From: Hofstenia miamia
Taxonomy: Eukaryota; Xenacoelomorpha; Acoela
Length of the DNA: 64,000 bases
Assembly: GCA_004352715.1 (NCBI GenBank)
Contig: SCFE01000024.1
Coordinates: 182,184-246,183 of the forward strand
Direction: 5' to 3'
Part shown: one piece after another, positions 47,056-57,331 of the stretch
How positions within the stretch are numbered: position 1 is the first letter of the stretch
How the letters are laid out: every line of letters starts with the position of its first letter
Notes under the pieces: model-generated
The model's input: only the letters and a program-made list of their open reading frames with translations
Database searches by the model: none
Told to the model about the DNA's origin: nothing
Made by a program: the position numbers and the translations under genes

Positions 47056-48055
47056 NNNNNNNNNNNNNNNNNNNNNNNNNNNNNNNNNNNNNNNNNNNNN
47101 NNNNNNNNNNNNNNNNNNNNNNNNNNNNNNNNNNNNNNNNNNNNNNNNNNNNNNNNNNNNNNNNNNNNNNNNNNNNNNNNNNNNNNNNNNNNNNNNNNNN
47201 NNNNNNNNNNNNNNNNNNNNNNNNNNNNNNNNNNNNNNNNNNNNNNNNNNNNNNNNNNNNNNNNNNNNNNNNNNNNNNNNNNNNNNNNNNNNNNNNNNNN
47301 NNNNNNNNNNNNNNNNNNNNNNNNNNNNNNNNNNNNNNNNNNNNNNNNNNNNNNNNNNNNNNNNNNNNNNNNNNNNNNNNNNNNNNNNNNNNNNNNNNNN
47401 NNNNNNNNNNNNNNNNNNNNNNNNNNNNNNNNNNNNNNNNNNNNNNNNNNNNNNNNNNNNNNNNNNNNNNNNNNNNNNNNNNNNNNNNNNNNNNNNNNNN
47501 NNNNNNNNNNNNNNNNNNNNNNNNNNNNNNNNNNNNNNNNNNNNNNNNNNNNNNNNNNNNNNNNNNNNNNNNNNNNNNNNNNNNNNNNNNNNNNNNNNNN
47601 NNNNNNNNNNNNNNNNNNNNNNNNNNNNNNNNNNNNNNNNNNNNNNNNNNNNNNNNNNNNNNNNNNNNNNNNNNNNNNNNNNNNNNNNNNNNNNNNNNNN
47701 NNNNNNNNNNNNNNNNNNNNNNNNNNNNNNNNNNNNNNNNNNNNNNNNNNNNNNNNNNNNNNNNNNNNNNNNNNNNNNNNNNNNNNNNNNNNNNNNNNNN
47801 NNNNNNNNNNNNNNNNNNNNNNNNNNNNNNNNNNNNNNNNNNNNNNNNNNNNNNNNNNNNNNNNNNNNNNNNNNNNNNNNNNNNNNNNNNNNNNNNNNNN
47901 NNNNNNNNNNNNNNNNNNNNNNNNNNNNNNNNNNNNNNNNNNNNNNNNNNNNNNNNNNNNNNNNNNNNNNNNNNNNNNNNNNNNNNNNNNNNNNNNNNNN
48001 NNNNNNNNNNNNNNNNNNNNNNNNNNNNNNNNNNNNNNNNNNNNNNNNNNNNNNN
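47056..48055. other. Assembly gap of 1000 N
   Basis: Exactly 1000 unknown bases, a round number that suggests a placeholder length. It interrupts the ITR-bounded element and hides the 5' part of its plus-strand ORF. Confidence 0.98.
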
Positions 48056-48378
48056 CAGTGCGTCATTCAAAAGAAGTGTTTGACCATCTCCCATGTCATA
48101 TACAAAAATCTTTTAACTGGTATGAGCGCAACTTTCACCATATCGCGTTTACAGAGGGAAACCTCACAAGTGAACAAATGATTGAATTCATTGCTTCACT
48201 AAATCTATCAACTTGAAAGAATACGGTGTTTTGGGGATGTGATGCTATGAACTGTGAATTTCTTAGTTGTATAATCTCCCAGCCAGTAGCGAATTTATTA
48301 AATTTTGGATATCGATACCCGCAGAACACATTGGATTCCATCAAATGTATAAAAGACTATTACAGATTTGTACACTGA
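48056..48378 (+). pseudogene. Plus-strand ORF of the ITR element, 3' part (family unrecognised)
   Basis: Open from the gap to a TGA at 48214-48216, and still protein-like in the same frame beyond it to a second TGA at 48376-48378. Visible features are HLPCHIQKSFNWYERNF, an aromatic and His-rich segment, and past the first stop a VFWGCDAMNCEFLS segment. The same order and segments occur in the second copy at 53031-53340, where the stop positions differ. Conservation between the copies shows this was a real protein. No family is recognised and the N-terminal part is unknown. Confidence 0.5.
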
Positions 48379-48639
48379 ATGAAGACTTGTGGTATATTTG
48401 TTGATATTACTAGTAAATGTAAATTTAAGAAATTCATTGTAAAGTCTCTACCTTATAGTGAAATACAGAGCAGATGAATTATTTTTTTACTATTTTTTCT
48501 TAAACTCTGATTTATTTATTACCATGTTTTACATATAAATGAAGACTTGTAAAGTCTTTTGTAATTGTTAATTTTTTATTAGTATAATATTTTATTAAAA
48601 TAGTGTTACATGAGGAAAAAGCAATGAGGAAAACAAAAG

Positions 48640-49200
48640 CTATATTTTTATTTTGCTAAACTCCAATACAATCCAATTTACATTATTACCACCAGACGAG
48701 GTTTCCATATCATCGTTGTGGAAAAGTTTTTTATTTACCAAAGTCTTGCAATTTTCACTGATTGCGTTAACATAACATCTAGGAAGAAAATAATAAACCC
48801 CATTGCTGAGTTTAATCTTTACTGTGATACCATATCTCGTATTCAGCTGAACAGCGTCTTCAATTGTAAACCATTGTTTTTTCGGGAGTTCGCTAGCAGG
48901 GCATGTGTTTGAAAAAGTGTGTGATGATAGTAGCAGCTGGGAGTTGACATTGTTTAAGTGTTGTAAAACATTGTCGTCTTTGCTCATCTCGGAGATGGGG
49001 AAGATAATCACATTGTTATTGACTGTAGGACGCCTTCGTTTGTGAAGTGACTTGCGTTTTTCTTTAACTGGCGCAGGAGGAGGATGAATCGTCTCTTGTG
49101 TTAATGGGTTATAACCATGTGATGGTGGTGGAGTTGTACATAGATCATCAAACAAGGTACTTAGTGAACCTGATGTTAGTGTTTCAATAGACATTGCCAA
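48640..49200 (-). CDS. Minus-strand ORF of the ITR element, unrecognised protein (186 aa)
   Basis: Intact 186-codon ORF (start at 49200, or the second Met two codons later). The N-terminal half is Pro/Ser-rich with a basic patch KEKRKSLHKRRRP around residues 45-58, which could be a nuclear-localisation or nucleic-acid-binding signal. The C-terminal half (about residues 105-186) looks like a compact beta-rich domain with QLNTRYGITVKIKLSNG and YYFLPRCYVNAI, ending VLEFSKIKI. This half is well conserved in the broken copy at 53531-53893. A small single-strand-DNA-binding (OB-like) fold is a guess from the pattern only. The gene converges on the plus-strand ORF, with about 260 bp between stops. 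Confidence 0.55.
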   Translation of the reverse strand: MAMSIETLTSGSLSTLFDDLCTTPPPSHGYNPLTQETIHPPPAPVKEKRKSLHKRRRPTVNNNVIIFPISEMSKDDNVLQHLNNVNSQLLLSSHTFSNTCPASELPKKQWFTIEDAVQLNTRYGITVKIKLSNGVYYFLPRCYVNAISENCKTLVNKKLFHNDDMETSSGGNNVNWIVLEFSKIKI

Positions 49201-49219
49201 AAGTGAGAGACGAAATTNC

Positions 49220-50052
49220 AGAAGCGTTTTTGTGGCGTCTCCTTGCTGTGGCCATTACTACTAATACCTCTAAATTGAGAAGAATGCATTGTTGTTGATA
49301 CGCTGTTTACAGCGTCTCAATTGAACTTGTTTATCACACATTTATTTGTTATTGATACAGCGTTTGCAGCTGACTAATCCCAATTGAATCTTATAATTCA
49401 AAATATTTGGGATTAGCAACATCTCACAGAAACGTTTTTTCTTTAACTTTTTAAAGCAATTGGGTCTTGATCCTTTCCTGTTGCATGCCTAGTTTCGAAT
49501 GAATATAATTGATTCAAAGTTTGCATTAGCGTAATGAGTATTATGAAAGGAATGAAATACAAAATATCAAAAGTTGTTTGATCGCGTCTTTCATCTCAAT
49601 TGTGGAAATATGATCGTCTTTCAAGTGTTTACAGCAGTATTAGCGCAATTGATAATCTTGATTATGCATTCTTTTGATTTCATTAGTTTTATTAATAGAT
49701 CGTCTTTCACAGCTGTTTACAGCTGAATTGTGCTAATTGAGCACTCGATTGCGAAATATTATATTTCATTGATAAGCTGTAAACACACCTTAATAGGATA
49801 AAAGTTATTGATAAGGTTATTGATAATTTTCAATCATGCATTATGGAATCAATTTACATAGAATTAATGTAACTAAGCTTAAACAAGAGGAATGAAAATA
49901 TAAACTAAATCTACCAAAGTTATTGTAAAAAAATTATATGACTAATATTTTATGAATTTTAGTGGGAAACATTTTTTATATTAGTGGAATGCTGAAACAT
50001 GTTAAATAAATGATGTTTCTTTTCCAACTATCTACAATAGTTAATGAAGAAA
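49220..50052. repeat. 833-bp near-identical direct duplicate of 50292-51124
   Basis: Bases 49220-50052 recur at a constant offset of 1072 with at least one mismatch (GTGGCGTCTCC against GTGGTGTCTCC). A single N stands at each end of the first copy (49219 and 50053). The segment holds the outer right ITR and its flank. The most economical reading is a redundant contig inserted into the scaffold. Confidence 0.85.
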
Positions 50053-50094
50053 NTATGTATATTAGGAAAAATTAGTCATTATATAAAACAAAGT

Positions 50095-50865
50095 AAATTT
50101 GGGCATGAATCATTTAAGCAGGTCCAAATGTGCTAATTAAAAATGCATTAGCAAGCTGTCAAAAAAATCAATTTTGAGATCTTCAAAGCACTTAGCGCCA
50201 AGTATCAATTAGATGACTCAACGCCTCAACCACCCCCTTCAATATTCACGGTCTGTCACGTGACATGTGACGTCATAAGCTCTCGACCAATCAGAAGCGT
50301 TTTTGTGGTGTCTCCTTGCTGTGGCCATTACTACTAATACCTCTAAATTGAGAAGAATGCATTGTTGTTGATACGCTGTTTACAGCGTCTCAATTGAACT
50401 TGTTTATCACACATTTATTTGTTATTGATACAGCGTTTGCAGCTGACTAATCCCAATTGAATCTTATAATTCAAAATATTTGGGATTAGCAACATCTCAC
50501 AGAAACGTTTTTTCTTTAACTTTTTAAAGCAATTGGGTCTTGATCCTTTCCTGTTGCATGCCTAGTTTCGAATGAATATAATTGATTCAAAGTTTGCATT
50601 AGCGTAATGAGTATTATGAAAGGAATGAAATACAAAATATCAAAAGTTGTTTGATCGCGTCTTTCATCTCAATTGTGGAAATATGATCGTCTTTCAAGTG
50701 TTTACAGCAGTATTAGCGCAATTGATAATCTTGATTATGCATTCTTTTGATTTCATTAGTTTTATTAATAGATCGTCTTTCACAGCTGTTTACAGCTGAA
50801 TTGTGCTAATTGAGCACTCGATTGCGAAATATTATATTTCATTGATAAGCTGTAAACACACCTTA
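50095..50865 (-). repeat. Right inverted terminal repeat with iterated subunits
   Basis: Inner part (50095-50345) is the inverted copy of the left ITR, including TCACGTGA and TGACGTCA. The outer part (50346-50865) contains about five degenerate units built on a GTTTACAGC core followed by AATTG/ATTGA, near 50370, 50430, 50700, 50787 and 50848, some of them locally palindromic (CAGCTGTTTACAGCTG). The outer end matches the left outer end. The left ITR lacks most of this outer block. Confidence 0.7.
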
Positions 50866-51600
50866 ATAGGATAAAAGTTATTGATAAGGTTATTGATAAT
50901 TTTCAATCATGCATTATGGAATCAATTTACATAGAATTAATGTAACTAAGCTTAAACAAGAGGAATGAAAATATAAACTAAATCTACCAAAGTTATTGTA
51001 AAAAAATTATATGACTAATATTTTATGAATTTTAGTGGGAAACATTTTTTATATTAGTGGAATGCTGAAACATGTTAAATAAATGATGTTTCTTTTCCAA
51101 CTATCTACAATAGTTAATGAAGAAATATTTAATGTAAGCATTGCTAAATAACTTACTGAAACTAGACATGCACAAAATATGGTTATTCCATAATGCCTTA
51201 TTATCTTGAGAAGTTTAGAAGCTGATTTATTACGTTATAATCTTAAAAGGAAGCAGTTGAAATATGTGCAAAATATCGCAATATTGAATATTGTTTTCAC
51301 TTTTTTGCATTCTCCCCATACAATGTCTTTCTATTAAAACCCATATTTGGTGCACATTCCACTATTGTCAAATTAGTCAATTTAAATTTGAACAATAAAT
51401 ATTATTTACAAATTTTGCAAAATCGAATTTAAGTTGTTGCTATCACATTAAATTTAATAAAATTAACATTACATGAATGAAAATTATCAACAAATTTGGC
51501 AAGTAATTCAACTATACTGCAATGATATATTAAATTACAGGCATTTATTATGTTTAAAAACTAGATCACTTAATGTTTTTATAGTGCAATAGAATTAGAG
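50866..51600. other. Flank of the ITR element, no gene seen
   Basis: AT-rich sequence; the first 260 bases belong to the duplicated block. No coding signal. Confidence 0.45.
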
Positions 51601-51626
51601 TTGAATTCCATCTTTGACGCATTAAT

Positions 51627-52010
51627 CCCAACTGATTGAATGTTTGTTGCTGGGAGGTTCTCCAGGAGCATTCATGTATGAAATTTTGCTGATAGTCTTT
51701 GAAACCAACAAGGAACAACCTTCTAATGCGTCAACTGAGATAGGAACAAACATACCTGCTTCTTGACAAGTCTTGTCCTTAGCAAATTTTTAAATTTCTA
51801 CTTTGAAAAGGCATAAACAGGAGTAGTTCCAGCATATGTTACTGTTGATGATTTAAAGGAACTTGTAATGTTAATTTTGAGAGCAACTAGGTGATCAGGA
51901 GATCGTTGTTAAGAATATATCACCTGGTTGAGGTTGCAAGGTCACCATAAGGCCATAAAATCACAGCCAGTATTTTGCCAGAAGGAGTATGGAGGAAAAT
52001 TCATGATGTA
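51627..52010 (-). pseudogene. Broken minus-strand coding pieces, family unrecognised
   Basis: On the minus strand three separate short open pieces look protein-like: one near 51950-51905 (LQPQPGDIFLTTI), one near 51905-51805 and one near 51780-51627 (EAGMFVPISVDALEG). They lie in different frames with stops between. They may be one gene of the decayed element. I do not recognise the protein. Confidence 0.3.
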
Positions 52011-52019
52011 AAAAGAATG

Positions 52020-52215
52020 GAGATTGCTATGGTTTCATCATGCACATTGATCTAGATAACAATGAATGGCTGATTTTACTGAATTGATACTTGATCATGG
52101 TAGGCGAGGCAGAACAGTATTTAAGAAATACGATGATGAGAAGGATGGAGTGGATGAATGGACACATAACCCTCGAATTCGTAGAAAAAAACTGATATCA
52201 AATGTAATTATTTGA
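52020..52215 (+). pseudogene. Broken plus-strand coding pieces, family unrecognised
   Basis: Two adjacent open pieces in different frames: CYGFIMHIDLDNNEWLI, then HGRRGRTVFKKYDDEKD ending at TGA near 52215. They read as protein-like but match nothing I know. They lie in the decayed copy of the ITR element. Confidence 0.25.
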
Positions 52216-52883
52216 AATTACCTTGTAAATAAAATGAATGTATAACTTGATTTATCTTGTATTATATCTTAGCATGTATAAGTATAAATCATCTATATTT
52301 ACTTAATGATGTAATTTATCTAATATCCCATTATATTACATTGATAACTTTTTAGAAAGTTGGAATATGAAGTGGTGTTAACACATTTTTCCATGTTCTG
52401 TGGTTAAGGAATTATTTCTTTTGAAAAAAATCATTGTAAATTACAATTTAAAATAGTGAATATTTACAAATGTAAAATTTCACAATTACATGTTAAAGAT
52501 AGCAAAAAATCTTTAGGGAAAAACTTAATTACCATGTGCTATTAATTACAAAACAAAAAATATAAGGTGGGAGAGAAAATGTAATTTATAGAAGAAATAT
52601 TATTCATATTAACTGTTAATAAATGCTATTAATCAAAATTAGAAAACTTACTGGTGAAATCGCCATTTAGGGCTCATGGTTGAAAACAAGTTTGTGAAAT
52701 ATTTCCAAACAAATCAAATCATGTTAATATTAAGATGATTAAATCACAAATATTAAAAACTGACAAAATTATTATTTTTGACAATGGTGAATAGAACGTA
52801 ATTGTTTGTAAGGTTTTTATTCTAATCCCCAAAAAACTATCAAAATTATTTATCATTCTCGCGCAGATTTTCTATTTGGATAG

Positions 52884-53345
52884 TTGGTTGATAATTCATT
52901 AGTCATGGCATCATGTATGAAATCTTCTAATAACGTGTATTTCGAAGTGCATGGAAATACATACAACAACATTTACTATATTAAGGAACTATTAATTTTC
53001 CTGGCTGACAAAATATACATTATTACAGTATTCCAAGCAAAGGAAAATTTTGATTGTTTGCCAGGACATATACAAAAAGCTTTCAACTGGTATGAACATA
53101 ATTTTCATAATTTTGGTTTTACAGATGGTAATTTTACAAAGAAGCAAATGATTACTTTTATTGAATCTTTGAATTTATTGTGTAGAAAGGAAGCAGTGTT
53201 TTGGGGATGGGATAGAATGAACTGCAAGTTTTTAAGCTGATTAATCTCTCAACCCATGGAAAATTTACTCGATCATGGTTACTGATATTCACAAATTATG
53301 GGAAATTCTACAGACTTTATAAAGGATTATTATAAATTTGTACAT
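52884..53345 (+). pseudogene. Plus-strand ORF of the decayed copy
   Basis: Open to a TGA at 53238-53240. The segment from about 53031 parallels 48056-48378 of the first element: CLPGHIQKAFNWYEHNF, then VFWGWDRMNCKFLS, then after the stop a further similar piece (LISQPMENLLDHGY) to about 53345. The upstream half (52884-53030) has no counterpart visible because the first element has its N gap there; an intron is possible. No function assigned. Confidence 0.45.
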
Positions 53346-53530
53346 GGAATAAACATTCAATGAGGTATATTATTATAACCACTTACTAATAATCAATGTA
53401 AATTTAAGAATTTTGTTGTAAAACCATTGTAGCTAATAATAATAAATAATGATTTTTTGTTTATTTTATTAGTGTTATTTTATAAATATAAAAAACTGGT
53501 ACATGTAGAAAAGAAATAGAAAAAACAAAA

Positions 53531-54071
53531 CTATATTTTTATTTTACAAAACTGTAATACAATACAATTTACAATATCATCAGTCTTGATTTCCATATCA
53601 TTGTTGTGGAAAAGTTTTTTATTTATCAGAGGCTTGTAATTTTTACCAAGTGCATTGACATAGTGTTTAGGTAGAAAATAGTAAAACCCATTATTGAGAC
53701 TCATCTTTACTGTAATACCATATCTTGTGTTCAACTGAACAGTGTCCTCAATTGTTAGCCCGAGTTTTTTCGGGAGGTCACTAGCACGACTTGCATTTGA
53801 AAAAATACATGGTGATGGTTGGGAATTAACCTTGTTTAAACATTGTAAAATATCATTCTTTGTTTGTGTTGGAGATTGGGAAGACAATTGCATTATTATT
53901 GACTATAGGACTTCTTCGTTTGTGTTGAGTCTTGTGTTTTTCTTTTACAAGTGCGGGGGAGGGGTCATCATCTCCTGTGTTAACAGGTTATAACCATACG
54001 ATGGTGGTGTAGTTGTGCATAGATCATCAAATAGGCTACCCAATGAACCAGTTAGTGTTTCAACAGACATT
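53531..54071 (-). pseudogene. Minus-strand ORF of the decayed copy, frameshifted
   Basis: Homologue of the 186-aa ORF at 48640-49200. The N-terminal part (54071 to about 53900) and C-terminal part (53893-53531, 120 codons) lie in different frames. The C-terminal domain keeps QLNTRYGITVKMSLNNG, YYFLPKHYVNA and NKKLFHN, so this half is the better conserved region of the family. Confidence 0.55.
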
Positions 54072-54690
54072 TACCAAGAAGGACGAGTTTGTGTAGAAGA
54101 AAAATAATGATTTCATCTGATGAAATAAGGTGAATATATAGATTGACCACCCAATGGAAATACATGGAAATTTATGAAAAATATTCAATGGTTGGCAAAC
54201 ATAATATGATGCCCAATTAACAATGTATATTGACAATAACTAGAACTGGTTAATTGATTGAAATCCATGCAAAATTTTCACAGATAAATCAGTCAGCAGT
54301 GTGTTATTAAATAATGCAGTGTAAACCCAATTAACCAACTAGTGTATGCAAACAATAGTATGCCTGCAAACTAAAATAACATGTGGCATATCAATCAAAT
54401 CATGTAACATAATATAAATCAGTCACCATAGAAGACATGTGATTATGAATCATTGTAAACTAAATTGGCCTCATCATGTAAATAACTATAGCATGTATAT
54501 GAATCATTGTAAAAATTAGACCCCAGTAAATGTCATGAAAAATTATTCATCCCATAAATGTCACAAAAAATGAGTCAGTAATTTCCACTAGATGACGTTG
54601 CAAACCCATCCTCAATATTTGTGAGTCAGCCGAATGTCATGGGTGCTATGAGAACTTCAGGGTGTCCCATTGGAATGGACCCTGTCTTAT

Positions 54691-57009
54691 TATAACTACT
54701 AAAAATGCATATTTTCTACATTTATATAAAAAAGGATGTTTATTTTTCTCAAATGATCATGGCATTCAGTAGCTGAAAATCATGAGACTCCTATCCCTTA
54801 TTTATTTGAAAGTTCTAGTCTAACATTTCAAAGTAAAAATTTATGAATACAAAATGTTTTTTTCCAACTATGAAAAGATTAGAAAAAGTGAATTACATTT
54901 TATGTTTCTTTTTGCTGATTTAACTATTTTCAGGGTGTTTATCAATGCAATTAAATTGTTTTACAGTTTAGTTGATTGTAATTTATGATAGAGTTAGACT
55001 TTTCATATATATGTTGCAATACTTTTTCATTTTCAATTACTTCATTAAACTCAACATAAATGGGCGATCACCACAATCCAATTTCATGAATGTGTTTGTT
55101 ACACGTGTTTTACAAAAATGGAATTCGTGATTTTTTCCATTCTTATGTGATTATGCACATGCATATTTACATTTAATAATCATATAGCCTATGCAAATTT
55201 AATATATATAATGTCTTTCAACAGTTAAAATAGTTTTCAATGTTGTCAATCAATTCTAGGAATTCGCAGAACTCATCATCAATGACCTTAAATATATAAA
55301 AACATAAGCTATCGTCATCAAGCCTGTCATCAAACGCAGTCAATCACAACCGGCAGCTGGGATGGTTGAGTCTGATAAAAATACTTCAGCTTTGCCACTT
55401 AATTTTTTGTTGGACATGTACATGTAATTACTATGACACCATCTATTTAAATTCTTATTGAGCTATTTTAGAGAAAATTGATTTTATATGATTGCCTTAG
55501 AAATTGAATCTGGCTAATATCTCTGAAAAAACTATTTCTGCACCAATTGAGAAAATCCATACTTATACTTTTGGAGTTGCAAAATACTGTTTAATTGAGG
55601 GATTGGAGCAGGCCCAAATATGAAGCTGCTCTTGCTGTGGAGCACATTCTTATAAAAATTTAGCTCTGCTCCAGATTTGTTGAATATTAATGTCTCCAGC
55701 TTTTCATTGTGATCTGGTCTCCAACATATTCACAATTACTAAAGTTTACAAATGCGAATTTTTTTGAAATTTTGGAGAATTTTTATGCATTTTAACCTAT
55801 TCTTTGGAGTTGTAGCTGTTCTATGAATATCTGGCTCCAGTGCTTGCTCCACCAGTATTTTAAATGTTGTTCCAGTTCCGAGGAAAATGTTCTCCTTGGC
55901 CCGTGTTCTAGCTTTGAAGCCCTGGTTTCAATCATCCTTACCGCAGTTACAAATCCCCATTGAATTATTTTTGTAACTATTCATATTTTGAAATATGGCA
56001 GCCATCTAAACTGAAATAGCAAAAAACTTCAGCATCATATTCTAGGCAATTAAAGTATATTACAAATAAACAGGCAAGCACTCTAAGGAATTGGGAATGT
56101 TTAGACCAGATATACTATAAATATCTCATAGAGCTTCTATGTTCTATCAAATTCTTTTTTATAAAAAAATTTTATTGGACTTTAAATTCACACTGATATC
56201 TTTAAATTGTTGCAATAGATGCAACATCTATAAAAAGCATTTTTATTTTGTTTAATTACAAGAAAAGCCAGCCTGCGCATGATGAAAATAGAAGTAAAGT
56301 TCATTGCATTTGTACAGGAAAAAATATTTTATAGAAAGTCAACTTTTGGCGTTAGAGCAATAATTCAACGTGTTTGAGGCCATTTGTAGTGAACTTGCTA
56401 TGATGTTGATTGACATGCGAATCCGGATTGGCTTCATATGCGTAAATTTTCACCTGCACACTGTGTTAAATTGCCGCTCAATTAAGGCGTGGTCGAATCC
56501 TATTGGCTAAATCACGTAACATATTCCTTTTTATGGGGTAAAGTATTTCGGTCAAAAAAAAGTCAATTTTAAATTTATTTAATTTTCAAAAATTAAAGTG
56601 TCAGTGTTTGGTTTTCCTTGTGATAAATGAAGCGGTCTTTTCATGTTTTGCGGAATTTATTAAACAGAATTGCCTAAACATGTTCAATTTCATTAAATTT
56701 TTTCTAATTAGTGACTATCAGAAAAATGTTACATATTTTCCAAGTACACAATCAAATTCCTTGCATCCAATCAACCTCATTTTGCAATATAACAGTACAT
56801 TGATTCAAATTTTCTGACTTGCTGTACACTCTTGCTTATTTATTATTTCTATTATTCAGAATTGAATTCAATTGTTCATACTGTCTTCTATTAATTAACG
56901 TGTTTGTAGCTATTGCTTTTTAAGTATAACTAGATTAAGTGACATTTCATTGAGTCATTTCAATTGTTGGCATGTGTGTTTTCTTGTTATTGTTTAAATC
57001 TATGTGCAG
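54691..57009. other. No gene seen; upstream region of acyl-CoA-binding protein gene
   Basis: Stop-rich AT-rich sequence. The part nearest 57009 is presumably the 5' UTR intron of the acyl-CoA-binding protein gene; a 5' exon or promoter could not be located. Confidence 0.45.
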
Positions 57010-57036
57010 GTAATAATACCACTGTATGGTTTTAGA

Positions 57037-57294
57037 ATGAGCATCGAAGAAAAGTTTAAGCGTGCCACTGATTATGTTAGTTCTTTGCCAAAGGATGGCC
57101 CTGTTCAGCCTTCCAACGATACCAAGTTAAAGTTTTATTCCAATTTCAAGCAGGCATCCATTGGCGATTGTAACACGAATCAACCTGGATTCATGGATTT
57201 TACTGGCAAAGCAAAGTGGAATGCTTGGAATGGACTTAAGGGATTGAGCAAGGAAGAAGCGATGAAGAATTACATCAACGCACTTATTGAGGTA

Positions 57295-57331
<37 letters not shown>

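Larger units (their letters stand above)
44892..50865. mobile_element. Unclassified DNA element with long inverted terminal repeats
   Basis: Bounded by inverted repeats at 44892-45170 and 50095-50865. The inner roughly 240 bases match closely, the outermost roughly 28 bases match too, and about 500 bases present on the right are missing on the left. The interior holds convergent ORFs (plus strand to 48216/48378; minus strand 49200-48640), a repeat array of exon-like units on the minus strand (46.4-47.06 kb) and a 1-kb N gap, so gene content is incomplete. No transposase, integrase, polymerase or helicase is visible, but these could lie in the gap. The convergent layout and complex ITRs recall virus-derived or self-replicating DNA elements; assignment is not possible from what is visible. 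The true length is uncertain because of the gap and the duplicated right end. Confidence 0.6.
51601..54690. mobile_element. Decayed second copy of the ITR-element family
   Basis: Contains diverged counterparts of both convergent ORFs of the 44.9-50.9 kb element in the same relative orientation (plus strand to 53240 and beyond; minus strand 54070-53531). Beyond them, near 54590-54690, a stretch TAGATGACGTTGCAAACCCA followed by CCTCAATATT resembles the inner ITR of the first element. Its left limit is unclear; broken coding pieces on both strands at 51.63-52.21 kb probably belong to it. The plus- and minus-strand pieces are interrupted by stops and shifts, so the copy is inactive. Confidence 0.5.

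Noticed and set aside
46966-48216. Very long ORFs of about 350-410 codons on both strands
   Set aside because: They are almost entirely translated N gap. Only the last 50 or so codons on the plus strand are real sequence.
48718-48912. Plus-strand ORF of 64 codons
   Set aside because: Shadow of the minus-strand 186-codon ORF, whose C-terminal domain is conserved in the second copy.
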